Assembly: GCA_016780435.1 (NCBI GenBank)
Contig: JADHLU010000026.1
Coordinates: forward strand, 1-9,503
DNA length: 9,503 nt
Reading direction: 5' to 3'
From: Flavobacteriaceae bacterium
GTDB lineage: Bacteria; Bacteroidota; Bacteroidia; Flavobacteriales; Flavobacteriaceae
The first letter of the stretch is position 1, and each line of letters opens with the position of its first letter. Below, piece after piece: positions 1-6,325 of this stretch. Made by a program: the position numbers and the translations under genes. Under the pieces are notes generated by a model, which was not told where the DNA came from, ran no database searches, and saw only the letters and a program-made list of their open reading frames with translations.

Positions 1-1206
1 AAGGGTATCTCTGATGAAGTTGATCTCAAGCGGTGCAGATGAAACCATGCTTTTTTCAAGGGCTGTTATACTGACACTGGCCGCAGCACTGCTGAAAATA
101 CTGTCTATAGCCTTATTGGCAAACGCTTTTTTATAGGCCTTTACTGAATCGGATTTTTTCAACGGAATAAGCGCTCTGGTTTTATTTTGACTGTGATCTT
201 CAAGGATTAACTCGAGCTTGGTGACAGTGCTATCTAACGCTATGATTCCTAGGTTGGCGCTGTGCTTGTACATCTCGAGCGAGTGACGCTCTTTCTTGAA
301 TAAAAGCTGAACGTCTTTGTTGCTTTGCTGCTCAAATTCAAAGTCAATCACTTGATTGATTAGCGGAGAAGCCTCAAACGAAAAACGATCGAACTGTATA
401 GAAGTAACTACAGAATCGTCAGCCCTCAACGTGATCTTGTACAGACCATTCTTGTTTAGTGATTGCTCGAGGCGATCAAATGCTTCAATGCCTATACCCG
501 CGTAGGGGCCACTTTCTAAGGTTTCAGAAGTGTAGTACGTCTGTAAGCTGTCACTTACTTGTTGAAGCGGTATCCGGCGCCGGTTCACTTTGAGATCATC
601 AACAGAAAGGGAGTCATTCTCATAGAGGTATAGCCCGAGTAGTGTTGGCGGGTCGTTGTCTTCTGCAAGTAATCCATAATCGAGCGGATTCAAGGGAATT
701 TGCCCCTGCTGTTGACGCAACTCAAAATGCAGGTGCGGTCCAAAGGAGTTTCCAGTGTTTCCACTATAGCCTATTATTTCCCCTGAGTATACTGAGAATT
801 TATCGTCTGAAAAACAGCGCTCTATTTCATAAGACTTCGAAGCGTATTGCTCCGATTTAATGTAGGATTGTATGCGTGGGCTAAACTGCGATAGGTGACC
901 GTAAACCGAAGTATGGGTGTCACCGTGATCGATGTATATTACTTTTCCGTATCCGCTCGTCGCCACTTTGATACGTCTGATATGCCCATCAGATATGGCA
1001 TAGATGGGCTGACCCTCGCGTCCGTTGGTCTTTAGATCAACCCCCCCGTGAAAATGGTTTGGTCTCAATTCAGAAAAGGTTCCTGAATACCTTAAATCAA
1101 TGGTCATTGGAGGCTGTTTAGACAAGTCAATTGGCCCTATTTCTTGGGCTAACCCCCAACTGTAAGCCACTCCTAGTAAAATTCCGGTAAAAAGCTTTAG
1201 CCTCAT
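1..1206 (-). CDS. M23-family (LytM-type) metallopeptidase, exported, 3' end outside window
   Basis: Reading down from the ATG at 1206 gives an uninterrupted frame of 402 codons that runs off the window, so the C-terminus is missing. Residues 1-20 look like a signal peptide (MRLKLFTGILLGVAYSWGLA, then Gln-Glu), implying export to the periplasm. The M23 zinc site is complete: His53 and Asp57 in FHGGVDLKT, YGHLS at 102-106, and His158/His160 in GNTGNSFGPHLHFE. The family cleaves peptide cross-links of peptidoglycan, or activates amidases when degenerate; here the metal ligands are intact, so enzyme activity is plausible. Between YGHLS and the HLHFE motif is an insert of about 35 residues (107-140), which I recall as usual in Bacteroidota members. 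Residues after about 175 form a long tail with no motif I can name. It is divergent from the zapA group, with a 100-nt gap. Family assignment is firm; substrate is unknown. Confidence 0.9.
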   Translation of the reverse strand, partial: MRLKLFTGILLGVAYSWGLAQEIGPIDLSKQPPMTIDLRYSGTFSELRPNHFHGGVDLKTNGREGQPIYAISDGHIRRIKVATSGYGKVIYIDHGDTHTSVYGHLSQFSPRIQSYIKSEQYASKSYEIERCFSDDKFSVYSGEIIGYSGNTGNSFGPHLHFELRQQQGQIPLNPLDYGLLAEDNDPPTLLGLYLYENDSLSVDDLKVNRRRIPLQQVSDSLQTYYTSETLESGPYAGIGIEAFDRLEQSLNKNGLYKITLRADDSVVTSIQFDRFSFEASPLINQVIDFEFEQQSNKDVQLLFKKERHSLEMYKHSANLGIIALDSTVTKLELILEDHSQNKTRALIPLKKSDSVKAYKKAFANKAIDSIFSSAAASVSITALEKSMVSSAPLEINFIRDTL

Positions 1207-1263
1207 GAGCACAAATCAAAATGATCTGGCAGAGATTTGCAAGCGATCGGCCCGATTAAATTG

Positions 1264-1295
1264 TTGCGCTAGCGCCGCCACTTTTAGTATATTTG
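1264..1295 (+). promoter_or_regulatory. Bacteroidota-type promoter for the coiled-coil protein/zapA group
   Basis: TATATTTG at 1288-1295 matches the phylum's -7 consensus TAnnTTTG exactly, and TTG at 1264-1266 lies 21 nt upstream as the -33 element. Transcription would start near 1299-1301, only 6-8 nt before the ATG at 1307. The 21-nt spacer contains the 10-bp perfect palindrome GCGCTAGCGC (1266-1275, overlapping the -33 by one base). The start site is inferred from consensus geometry and not observed. The purine run GAGGAAGGA (1295-1303) could also be a ribosome binding site, which would conflict with this start site unless transcription begins further upstream. Confidence 0.55.
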
Positions 1296-1306
1296 AGGAA
1301 GGAAAG

Positions 1307-1603
1307 ATGACTGAGTCTAATACATTTAATGAAGGCGTACTGCTTTTAGATAAGAAAGTACGTGAGTTGTTAGAGCGGCTTTCTTTTCAGCGTGAAGAGA
1401 ATGTAAGGCTGAAAAGTAGGTTAGTGGAGTTAGAGCAAGCAAAAATGCTTTTAGAAGAAGAGGTCGGCGTTTTATCCCGTCGTCTCTCTGAGCCTCAGTC
1501 GAATTTTTCTAAGATGGGTAGCGTTCAACAGGAAGATGAAATCGAAAAACGTTTAGATGAAATCATCCGAGAGCTGCAAGAATGTATTGATGAAATCAAC
1601 TGA
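1307..1603 (+). CDS. Small coiled-coil protein encoded directly upstream of ZapA (possible divisome partner)
   Basis: A protein of 98 residues. Residues about 10-60 form a coiled coil rich in Leu, Glu, Lys and Arg (VLLLDKKVRELLERL onward); a polar linker (about 60-72, with PQSNFSK) follows; a second short helix carries the ending DEIIRELQECIDEIN. I recall small proteins with a similar Cys-Ile-containing ending just upstream of zapA in many Bacteroidota, but I know no established function. The architecture and position suggest a ZapB-like structural partner; this is inference, and sequence identity to ZapB cannot be claimed. The ATG at 1307 is chosen over the in-frame ATG at 1205 because a purine-rich GAGGA lies 7 nt upstream, a good promoter lies inside the longer frame, and the extra 34 residues lack coiled-coil character. 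The stop is 2 nt before the zapA start, so the two are almost surely co-transcribed. Confidence 0.8.
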   Translation: MTESNTFNEGVLLLDKKVRELLERLSFQREENVRLKSRLVELEQAKMLLEEEVGVLSRRLSEPQSNFSKMGSVQQEDEIEKRLDEIIRELQECIDEIN

Positions 1604-1605
1604 CA

Positions 1606-1905
1606 ATGAGTGAAAAGCTAAAGATCAAACTCTCTATTGCAGACCGAGTTTATCCGTTGTCAGTAGGTGCTGAACAAGAAGAAAGTTTAAGACAGGCTGC
1701 AGCGCAGCTTCAACAAATGGTCAAACAGTTTGAAACAAACTATGCGGTGAATGACAAGCAAGATGTTCTTGCCATGTGCGCACTGCAATTGGCCAATACT
1801 GTTAATCTTAAGAATCGCGATCAGCATAATTATCAGGCATCAGTTGCTCAGTTGAAAGCTCTTTCAACGATTATCGATGACTCCTTAAGTGGAGTGGTCG
1901 ACTAA
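1606..1905 (+). CDS. zapA: Cell division protein ZapA
   Basis: A protein of 99 residues, a typical length for ZapA. ZapA binds FtsZ protofilaments in the cytoplasm and promotes Z-ring bundling. The N-terminal part (residues about 4-40) has the ZapA globular pattern: a basic beta strand (LKIKLSIADRVYPLSV), a turn with GAEQEES, then the helix LRQAAAQLQQMVKQF. The segment NDKQDVLAMCALQLANTVNL (about 49-68) is the conserved stretch entering the long dimerisation helix, which continues to about residue 90. It follows the coiled-coil protein by 2 nt and is followed by the 6S-like RNA, an arrangement that recalls the zapA-ssrS linkage of Proteobacteria. There is no obvious ribosome binding site, so translation is probably coupled to the upstream gene. 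An 8-bp inverted repeat with a 2-nt loop (1851-1868) lies in its last part. Confidence 0.88.
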   Translation: MSEKLKIKLSIADRVYPLSVGAEQEESLRQAAAQLQQMVKQFETNYAVNDKQDVLAMCALQLANTVNLKNRDQHNYQASVAQLKALSTIIDDSLSGVVD

Positions 1906-1917
1906 AGAGTGTAGCAT

Positions 1918-2076
1918 ACCCACATTGATTTATTTTTTGACAAACTCAACGAAGATTAATTTCTAAAGGGTGAGTTTGGTTGTGCAAGCGGGCCATCTCG
2001 AATGGATTCTTAAGCAATCAAGTAGCCTTAAACGTGTATAAACGGAGTTTGTACAAAAACCTCAATGTGGGTTTTT
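1918..2076 (+). ncRNA. ssrS: 6S-like RNA (probably 6S-Flavo type) between zapA and rny
   Basis: This 184-nt gap has no plausible gene but strong secondary structure. A perfect 11-bp closing stem pairs ACCCACATTGA (1918-1928) with TCAATGTGGGT (2062-2072), followed by a T run (2072-2076). Inside it, 1934-1939 pairs with 2054-2059 and ACAAACTC (1940-1947) with GAGTTTGT (2045-2052), separated only by a small internal loop and one bulged A (2053). An apical arm pairs GGTTG (1978-1982) with CAATC (2015-2019) by one G-U and four Watson-Crick pairs, then AAG/CTT and CCAT/ATGG (1993-1996/2002-2005). The two single-stranded sides between (about 1948-1977 and 2020-2044) would form the open bubble that in 6S RNA imitates a melted promoter and traps housekeeping RNA polymerase. 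The location beside zapA and in a Flavobacteria-like genome supports the 6S-Flavo family known from comparative genomics. I see no TAnnTTTG promoter just upstream. The structured-RNA call is strong; 6S identity is likely but not proven, and the ends are approximate. Confidence 0.72.
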
Positions 2077-2089
2077 ATATAGATAAATT

Positions 2090-3661
2090 ATGGATTCTAC
2101 AATTACATCAATAATAGCTTTAAGTGTTGGGGTTGTCTTTGGATTTGTGATCATGGTTGTGATTCAAAAAAGAAAGAGTAACTCTACCCTAAATGCCGCT
2201 CAAAAAGAGGCCAAGTCTATACTTAGAGACGCCGAGAAGGAGGCGGAGCAGCTGAAGAAAGACAAAATTTTTCAGGCCAAGGAGAAGTTTCTAGAGCTCA
2301 AGGCCGAGCACGAAAAAGTAATTCTTTCAAAAGACAAAAAGATTGACGAGGCCGAAAAGCGGGTCAGAGACAAAGAGTCTCAAGTGAGCGCAGAAATAAA
2401 GAAGAATCAATCGCTCAATGAGGCGCTTGACAAAGAATTAGAGGCCTTAAACAAGCGAATAGAACGCATAGAGAAGCGGGAAGAGGAGCTTGAAAAATTG
2501 CACCAAAGCCAGATTCAGCAACTCGAAGTATTATCGGGCCTCTCAGCCGAGGAGGCGAAAGCCGAACTGGTTTCTTCGTTAAAAGATAAGGCTAAGGCAG
2601 ATGCCATGAGTTATGTGCAAAATGCCCTTGAAGAGGCTAAACTCACCGCTCAGCAGGAGGCCAAGAAGGTGGTTATCAAAACCATTCAGCGAATAGGAAC
2701 AGAAGAGGCGGTTGAAAACTGTGTGTCTGTATTTAATCTTGAATCTGATGACGTTAAGGGTCGAATAATAGGTCGAGAAGGTCGAAATATTAGAGCTATA
2801 GAGGCGGCAACAGGCGTAGAGATTATTGTTGACGATACCCCTGAGGCCATTATTTTATCGTGTTTTGATTCGGTACGTCGCGAAGTGGCCAGATTATCGC
2901 TACATCGCCTAGTTACTGATGGACGTATACACCCCGCTCGAATTGAAGAGGTGGTACAAAAAACAGAATCTCAAATAAACGAGGAGATAATAGAAATCGG
3001 AAAGCGCACGATCATTGATCTCGGAATCCACGGATTGCACCCCGAATTGGTAAAAGCAGTCGGGCGCATGAAGTACAGGTCGTCTTACGGTCAAAACTTA
3101 CTGCAGCACTCACGTGAAGTAGCAAAGCTGTGCGGAGTTATGGCTTCTGAGCTTGGACTAAACCCCAAATTAGCCAAAAGAGCAGGCCTATTGCATGACA
3201 TTGGTAAGGTTCCTATGAACGAAGTGGATACTGAAACGCCCCACGCTATTTTAGGTATGCAGTGGGCTGAAAAATACGGTGAGCATAAAGAGGTGGTCAA
3301 TGCCATTGGAGCACACCACGATGAAATCGAAATGACTAGTCTTATATCTCCAATTGTTCAAGTCTGTGATGCGATCAGTGGAGCACGCCCTGGAGCCCGA
3401 AGACAGGTGTTAGACAGTTATATTCAACGTCTAAAAGACCTAGAAGAGGCCGCACTAGAATTCAGGGGTGTTGAAAAGGCCTATGCCATTCAAGCCGGAC
3501 GCGAACTGCGTGTAATCGTCTCTAGCGATAAGGTTACCGATGATCGCGCCTCAGAGCTTTCTTTTGAAATTTCTCAAAAGATCCAAACAGAAATGACCTA
3601 TCCGGGTCAGGTTAAAGTCACTGTCATTAGAGAAACACGGTCGGTAAATATCGCGAAGTAG
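2090..3661 (+). CDS. rny: Ribonuclease Y (membrane-anchored endoribonuclease)
   Basis: A protein of 523 residues, the usual size of RNase Y, which starts mRNA decay by cutting single-stranded RNA at the inner face of the membrane. Domains in order: one N-terminal membrane segment (about 6-25, [18 protein letters not shown]) followed by basic QKRK; a long charged coiled coil (about 35-195); a KH RNA-binding domain with [15 protein letters not shown] at 224-238; and an HD domain with His340 (LLQHSREV), His369-Asp370 (LLHDIGKVP), His409-His410-Asp411 and Asp427 ([10 protein letters not shown]), the expected metal ligands. The C-terminal region (about 455-523) is also conserved. Nothing is truncated. 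It starts 14 nt after the T run of the 6S-like RNA in an AT-rich stretch with no Shine-Dalgarno sequence, and I find no separate consensus promoter, so it may be read through from the RNA or zapA. It converges on the DUF349 gene with a 2-nt gap. Confidence 0.96.
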   Translation: MDSTITSIIALSVGVVFGFVIMVVIQKRKSNSTLNAAQKEAKSILRDAEKEAEQLKKDKIFQAKEKFLELKAEHEKVILSKDKKIDEAEKRVRDKESQVSAEIKKNQSLNEALDKELEALNKRIERIEKREEELEKLHQSQIQQLEVLSGLSAEEAKAELVSSLKDKAKADAMSYVQNALEEAKLTAQQEAKKVVIKTIQRIGTEEAVENCVSVFNLESDDVKGRIIGREGRNIRAIEAATGVEIIVDDTPEAIILSCFDSVRREVARLSLHRLVTDGRIHPARIEEVVQKTESQINEEIIEIGKRTIIDLGIHGLHPELVKAVGRMKYRSSYGQNLLQHSREVAKLCGVMASELGLNPKLAKRAGLLHDIGKVPMNEVDTETPHAILGMQWAEKYGEHKEVVNAIGAHHDEIEMTSLISPIVQVCDAISGARPGARRQVLDSYIQRLKDLEEAALEFRGVEKAYAIQAGRELRVIVSSDKVTDDRASELSFEISQKIQTEMTYPGQVKVTVIRETRSVNIAK

Positions 3662-3663
3662 AC

Positions 3664-5523
3664 TTAATCAGCGGTTGACTCTGATTGTTCTTCTCCCTCG
3701 GCCGATTCTGCTTCTTCGTCTGCTTTTTCGATGCGGTGCTTGATGACGTTTAGCTCTTTCAGCTTTGCTTTCCATTGCTCTTTATCAGAAATTTTTTGCT
3801 CAAGCTTTGCCTTTGCATCATCTAAGAGAGTGTTCGTCGAGCTTGAAGAAGAGAAAAATTCGAGATTCGTCTCAATCAAGCGTATCTCATCGGTTAGTCG
3901 ATCTATTTGCTTTTTCACCTCTGCTCGAGTAGACTGAACTTCATTCAGCCCAGAGCTTGTTTCTTTTAACTGTTCTATGCGCTGCGCACTTATATCTGCT
4001 GCAAAAGACTCTTCGGTAAAACCTGCACCTTTTAGGGCCTTTTGCATGGCTTTTTCAGCCTTTTGAGCCAGGGGTGAAGCCGCCGAGCCCAATTGCTTAT
4101 TCATGGCGTCTTTTAGCTTATAGAGTTGTTTAAAATCGGCGTCTTTATTTTTAGACGGAGTGAAGCTTTCTAACGTCTCAATAAGCGTTGAAAGCTGCTT
4201 TCGTTGTTCATTAAATTGAACTCTAGAATTACTTTTTTGAGACTTTAAACGTTCAAAATACGCATTGCAGGCGCCTCTAAAGGCTTCCCACAGCGGTTCT
4301 GAATATTTTCGAGGCACATGGCCTGTCTGCTTCCATTCGTGTTGTAACTCTTTTATCAGGGGAGTTACTACCTTAAAGTCTGTACGCTCTTTGAGCGACT
4401 CAGCTTGTTCAATTAGGGCTCGTTTCTTTGTTAGATTCTCTTGGTAAACTTTTTTCTGTTCTTTGTAGAACGCGTTTTTACCCTGATTGAATTGTCTGAA
4501 AAGCTCTCTGAGTTGTTTGCTAAGTAGCTTCTGGTTCTTTTTTGGAACCGGACCTACCGCGTAAAAGCTATTTTTGAGCTCTTCTACCGCCTTGACCTGA
4601 TCTTTTAATTCTTTCTGAGAAGTGATTGTATTGCTTACCGTTTCCTGAAAGCGGCTGAGTATCTCGTGTTTTTTTGCTAGATTTTCTTCGCGTTCACGAT
4701 CTTCAAGTTCCAAGATCTGCTGCTTTTTATCGTGCATTTGCTTGGTAGCCGAACTAAATCGTTCCCATACTTCTTGCCTAAACTCTTTAGATACCGGACC
4801 GAGCTCTTCCTTCCATATACGGTGCAATTCTTGGAGCTCCGCATAGGCCTTCTTAAAGTCTTGCTCGCCTAGAAGTGCCTCGGTTCGTTCAATGATTTTT
4901 AGCTTTTCTTCGTAATTGTGCTTGAAATCCAAGTCTCTCAACTCGCGATTTAAGTCAAGAAAATCGTAGAAACGCTCAACATGATGATGGTAGTTGGCCC
5001 ATAGGTCTTCTGTGTAGGTTTTCGGAACCATGCCTACCGACCTCCAATCTGATTGAAGCTGCTTAAAGGTCTGAAATGTGGTATTGATATTTTCCTCCGC
5101 CTCTAAAAGCGCTTTAATATTCTCAATGATTTCTTGCTTGCGCTTTAGATTATCTTGAAGCAAACGCTCAAAGTCTTTTCGGTACTGCGCTTTCTTTTCT
5201 CTATACTCTTGGTACAGCTCATCAAATTGCCGTTTTATAAGCGGATTGAACTCGAAATCGGTCTCCGGATTACCCTGTTCTAGAAAGGATTCTTTTTCAG
5301 TTTCTAGTTGAGTATTGAACTGCGTATCAAAGCTACTTTTAATGGCTATGATGTGCTGGCCTATGCGTTGAATAGGGGCGTTTTTAATGAGTCGTTGCAA
5401 TTCTCCTACCAGATTCTCTAGCGATTGGTGCTCATAAGAGGTTTGTTCAAGATCGGGTAGTGTAAAAACGAGTGCTGAAGTTGTTTGTGCCTCAGCGTCT
5501 ACGTGTTTTTCGTTTGATTCCAT
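3664..5523 (-). CDS. DUF349 repeat protein, coiled coil, unknown function
   Basis: A protein of 619 residues from the ATG at 5523. I choose this over the in-frame TTG at 5538 because ATG is far more usual and it leaves a leader of about 22 nt behind the predicted promoter. Four DUF349 units can be seen, each centred on a pattern like WxxxGxVP...W..F: WRSVGMVP near 160, WKEELGPV near 238, a degenerate unit FYAVGPVP near 320 where Trp is replaced by Phe-Tyr, and WKQTGHVP near 397. Long Lys/Glu-rich helices join them and a second coiled coil covers about 510-600, interrupted by a run of five serines near 558-562. The last 18 or so residues are strongly acidic (EEAESAEGEE). There is no signal peptide or membrane segment, so it is probably cytoplasmic. 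The family has no established biochemical role that I know of. It is the last gene of the minus-strand group and abuts rny. Confidence 0.88.
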   Translation of the reverse strand: MESNEKHVDAEAQTTSALVFTLPDLEQTSYEHQSLENLVGELQRLIKNAPIQRIGQHIIAIKSSFDTQFNTQLETEKESFLEQGNPETDFEFNPLIKRQFDELYQEYREKKAQYRKDFERLLQDNLKRKQEIIENIKALLEAEENINTTFQTFKQLQSDWRSVGMVPKTYTEDLWANYHHHVERFYDFLDLNRELRDLDFKHNYEEKLKIIERTEALLGEQDFKKAYAELQELHRIWKEELGPVSKEFRQEVWERFSSATKQMHDKKQQILELEDREREENLAKKHEILSRFQETVSNTITSQKELKDQVKAVEELKNSFYAVGPVPKKNQKLLSKQLRELFRQFNQGKNAFYKEQKKVYQENLTKKRALIEQAESLKERTDFKVVTPLIKELQHEWKQTGHVPRKYSEPLWEAFRGACNAYFERLKSQKSNSRVQFNEQRKQLSTLIETLESFTPSKNKDADFKQLYKLKDAMNKQLGSAASPLAQKAEKAMQKALKGAGFTEESFAADISAQRIEQLKETSSGLNEVQSTRAEVKKQIDRLTDEIRLIETNLEFFSSSSSTNTLLDDAKAKLEQKISDKEQWKAKLKELNVIKHRIEKADEEAESAEGEEQSESTAD

Positions 5524-5550
5524 CAGTTCAAAGGGCAATGAGTGTTAAAA

Positions 5551-5580
5551 CAAAGGTAAACAAATGAACATGCTATCAAA
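5551..5580 (-). promoter_or_regulatory. Promoter for the DUF349 gene
   Basis: On the minus strand TTTG (5580-5577) lies 18 nt upstream of TACCTTTG (5558-5551), an exact match to the Bacteroidota -33/-7 consensus TTTG-N17..23-TAnnTTTG. The -33 element overlaps the aroE stop codon, whose TGA is at 5578-5576. Transcription would begin near 5544-5547, giving a leader of about 22 nt before the ATG at 5523. The 52-nt aroE-DUF349 gap is the only place in this tail of the minus-strand group with room for a promoter outside coding sequence. The call rests on pattern match and spacing only. Confidence 0.6.
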
Positions 5581-6325
5581 GCGCATTCCATATCTCCCAA
5601 GAGCGCTCGGCTTGATAAATGAGCATGTCGTATCCGTTTTGTATGCGCGATCCGGCTTGTCTTCCAAATTTCAAAAAGAGCGATTCAGACGGATTGTACA
5701 CCAAGTCAAAAAGAAAGTGAGCGCCAGTTAAAACCTTATAAGGAAGTTCGGGGCACTGATTGGTCTTTGGGTGCGTGCCCAAAGGAGTACAGTTAATAAT
5801 TAGGGGCGTTGTGCGTACGAGATCAGGATCTAATGTGCTGTAGGTGAAATCTGAATCGTTTGTGCGCGAAACTGTGATCACCTGTATCGATAAGGCTCGC
5901 AGGGCGTGAATTATGGCCTTTGCTGCTCCTCCGGTCGAGCCCAACACTAAAGCTGATCTGTCGGTTGATTGGAGCTGTTTCTTTAGCGACTGGGCAAAGC
6001 CGAAAGCGTCGGTGTTGTATCCAATAAGCTGTTGATCGACTAGCTTTAGGCAATTAACGGCCCCAATCTCTGCGGCTTCGTCATCTATATCGTCTAGGTG
6101 TTCAAGGATTGCCGTCTTATAAGGGATGGTCACATTACAGCCTTTGAGATTGGCGGTTTGTAAGACCTCGTTTAAGCCACTTAAATCGGGAATATCAAAA
6201 TTGACGTAGCGTGCTGAACGTTGTTCCTGTTCAAATCGTTTATTGAAATAGTCGGCCGAGAACGAATAGGAGATTCCTTTACCTATTAGCCCGTATACTG
6301 CTTTGTTTTTTTCGCCTTCTTCCAT
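5576..6325 (-). CDS. aroE: Shikimate dehydrogenase (AroE)
   Basis: A protein of 249 residues. AroE reduces 3-dehydroshikimate to shikimate with NADPH in chorismate and aromatic amino acid synthesis, in the cytoplasm. The substrate-binding N-terminus reads YGLIGKGISYSFS (11-23), a form of the usual serine pair motif. Lys70 in NVTIPYK is the catalytic lysine and Asp106 in GYNTDAFG its partner. The nucleotide-binding loop is LGSTGGAAKA (128-137), one residue longer between the first Gly and the GGA than the common GAGGA form. NCTPLGTHP (178-186) and YDMLIYQAERSWEIW (232-246) are the other conserved blocks. At 249 residues it is slightly shorter than E. coli AroE (272). The ATG at 6325 is the only start before YGLIG, so the first 47 nt overlap the 3' end of DUF368 paralog 2 in another frame. 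Expression should depend on the upstream genes. Confidence 0.93.
   Translation of the reverse strand: MEEGEKNKAVYGLIGKGISYSFSADYFNKRFEQEQRSARYVNFDIPDLSGLNEVLQTANLKGCNVTIPYKTAILEHLDDIDDEAAEIGAVNCLKLVDQQLIGYNTDAFGFAQSLKKQLQSTDRSALVLGSTGGAAKAIIHALRALSIQVITVSRTNDSDFTYSTLDPDLVRTTPLIINCTPLGTHPKTNQCPELPYKVLTGAHFLFDLVYNPSESLFLKFGRQAGSRIQNGYDMLIYQAERSWEIWNAL

Noticed and set aside
642..860. Plus-strand frame of 72 codons
   Set aside because: It lies opposite the M23 peptidase coding sequence, whose frame has intact catalytic motifs; no protein family features are seen in it.
1207..1263. Promoter for the M23 gene on the minus strand
   Set aside because: ATTTTG-like strings occur, but none has the TA of the consensus with a properly spaced TTG, so I do not call a site.
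2909..3306. Two minus-strand frames opposite rny
   Set aside because: They are antisense shadows of the KH/HD coding region and show no family features.
3666..3686. Hairpin AATCAG / CTGATT as a terminator between rny and the DUF349 gene
   Set aside because: Only 6 bp with a 9-nt loop, inside the DUF349 coding end, and with no T run on either strand.
5524..5538. TTG as start of the DUF349 protein, adding five residues
   Set aside because: An ATG lies 15 nt downstream, and the predicted promoter leaves only about 8 nt before the TTG.
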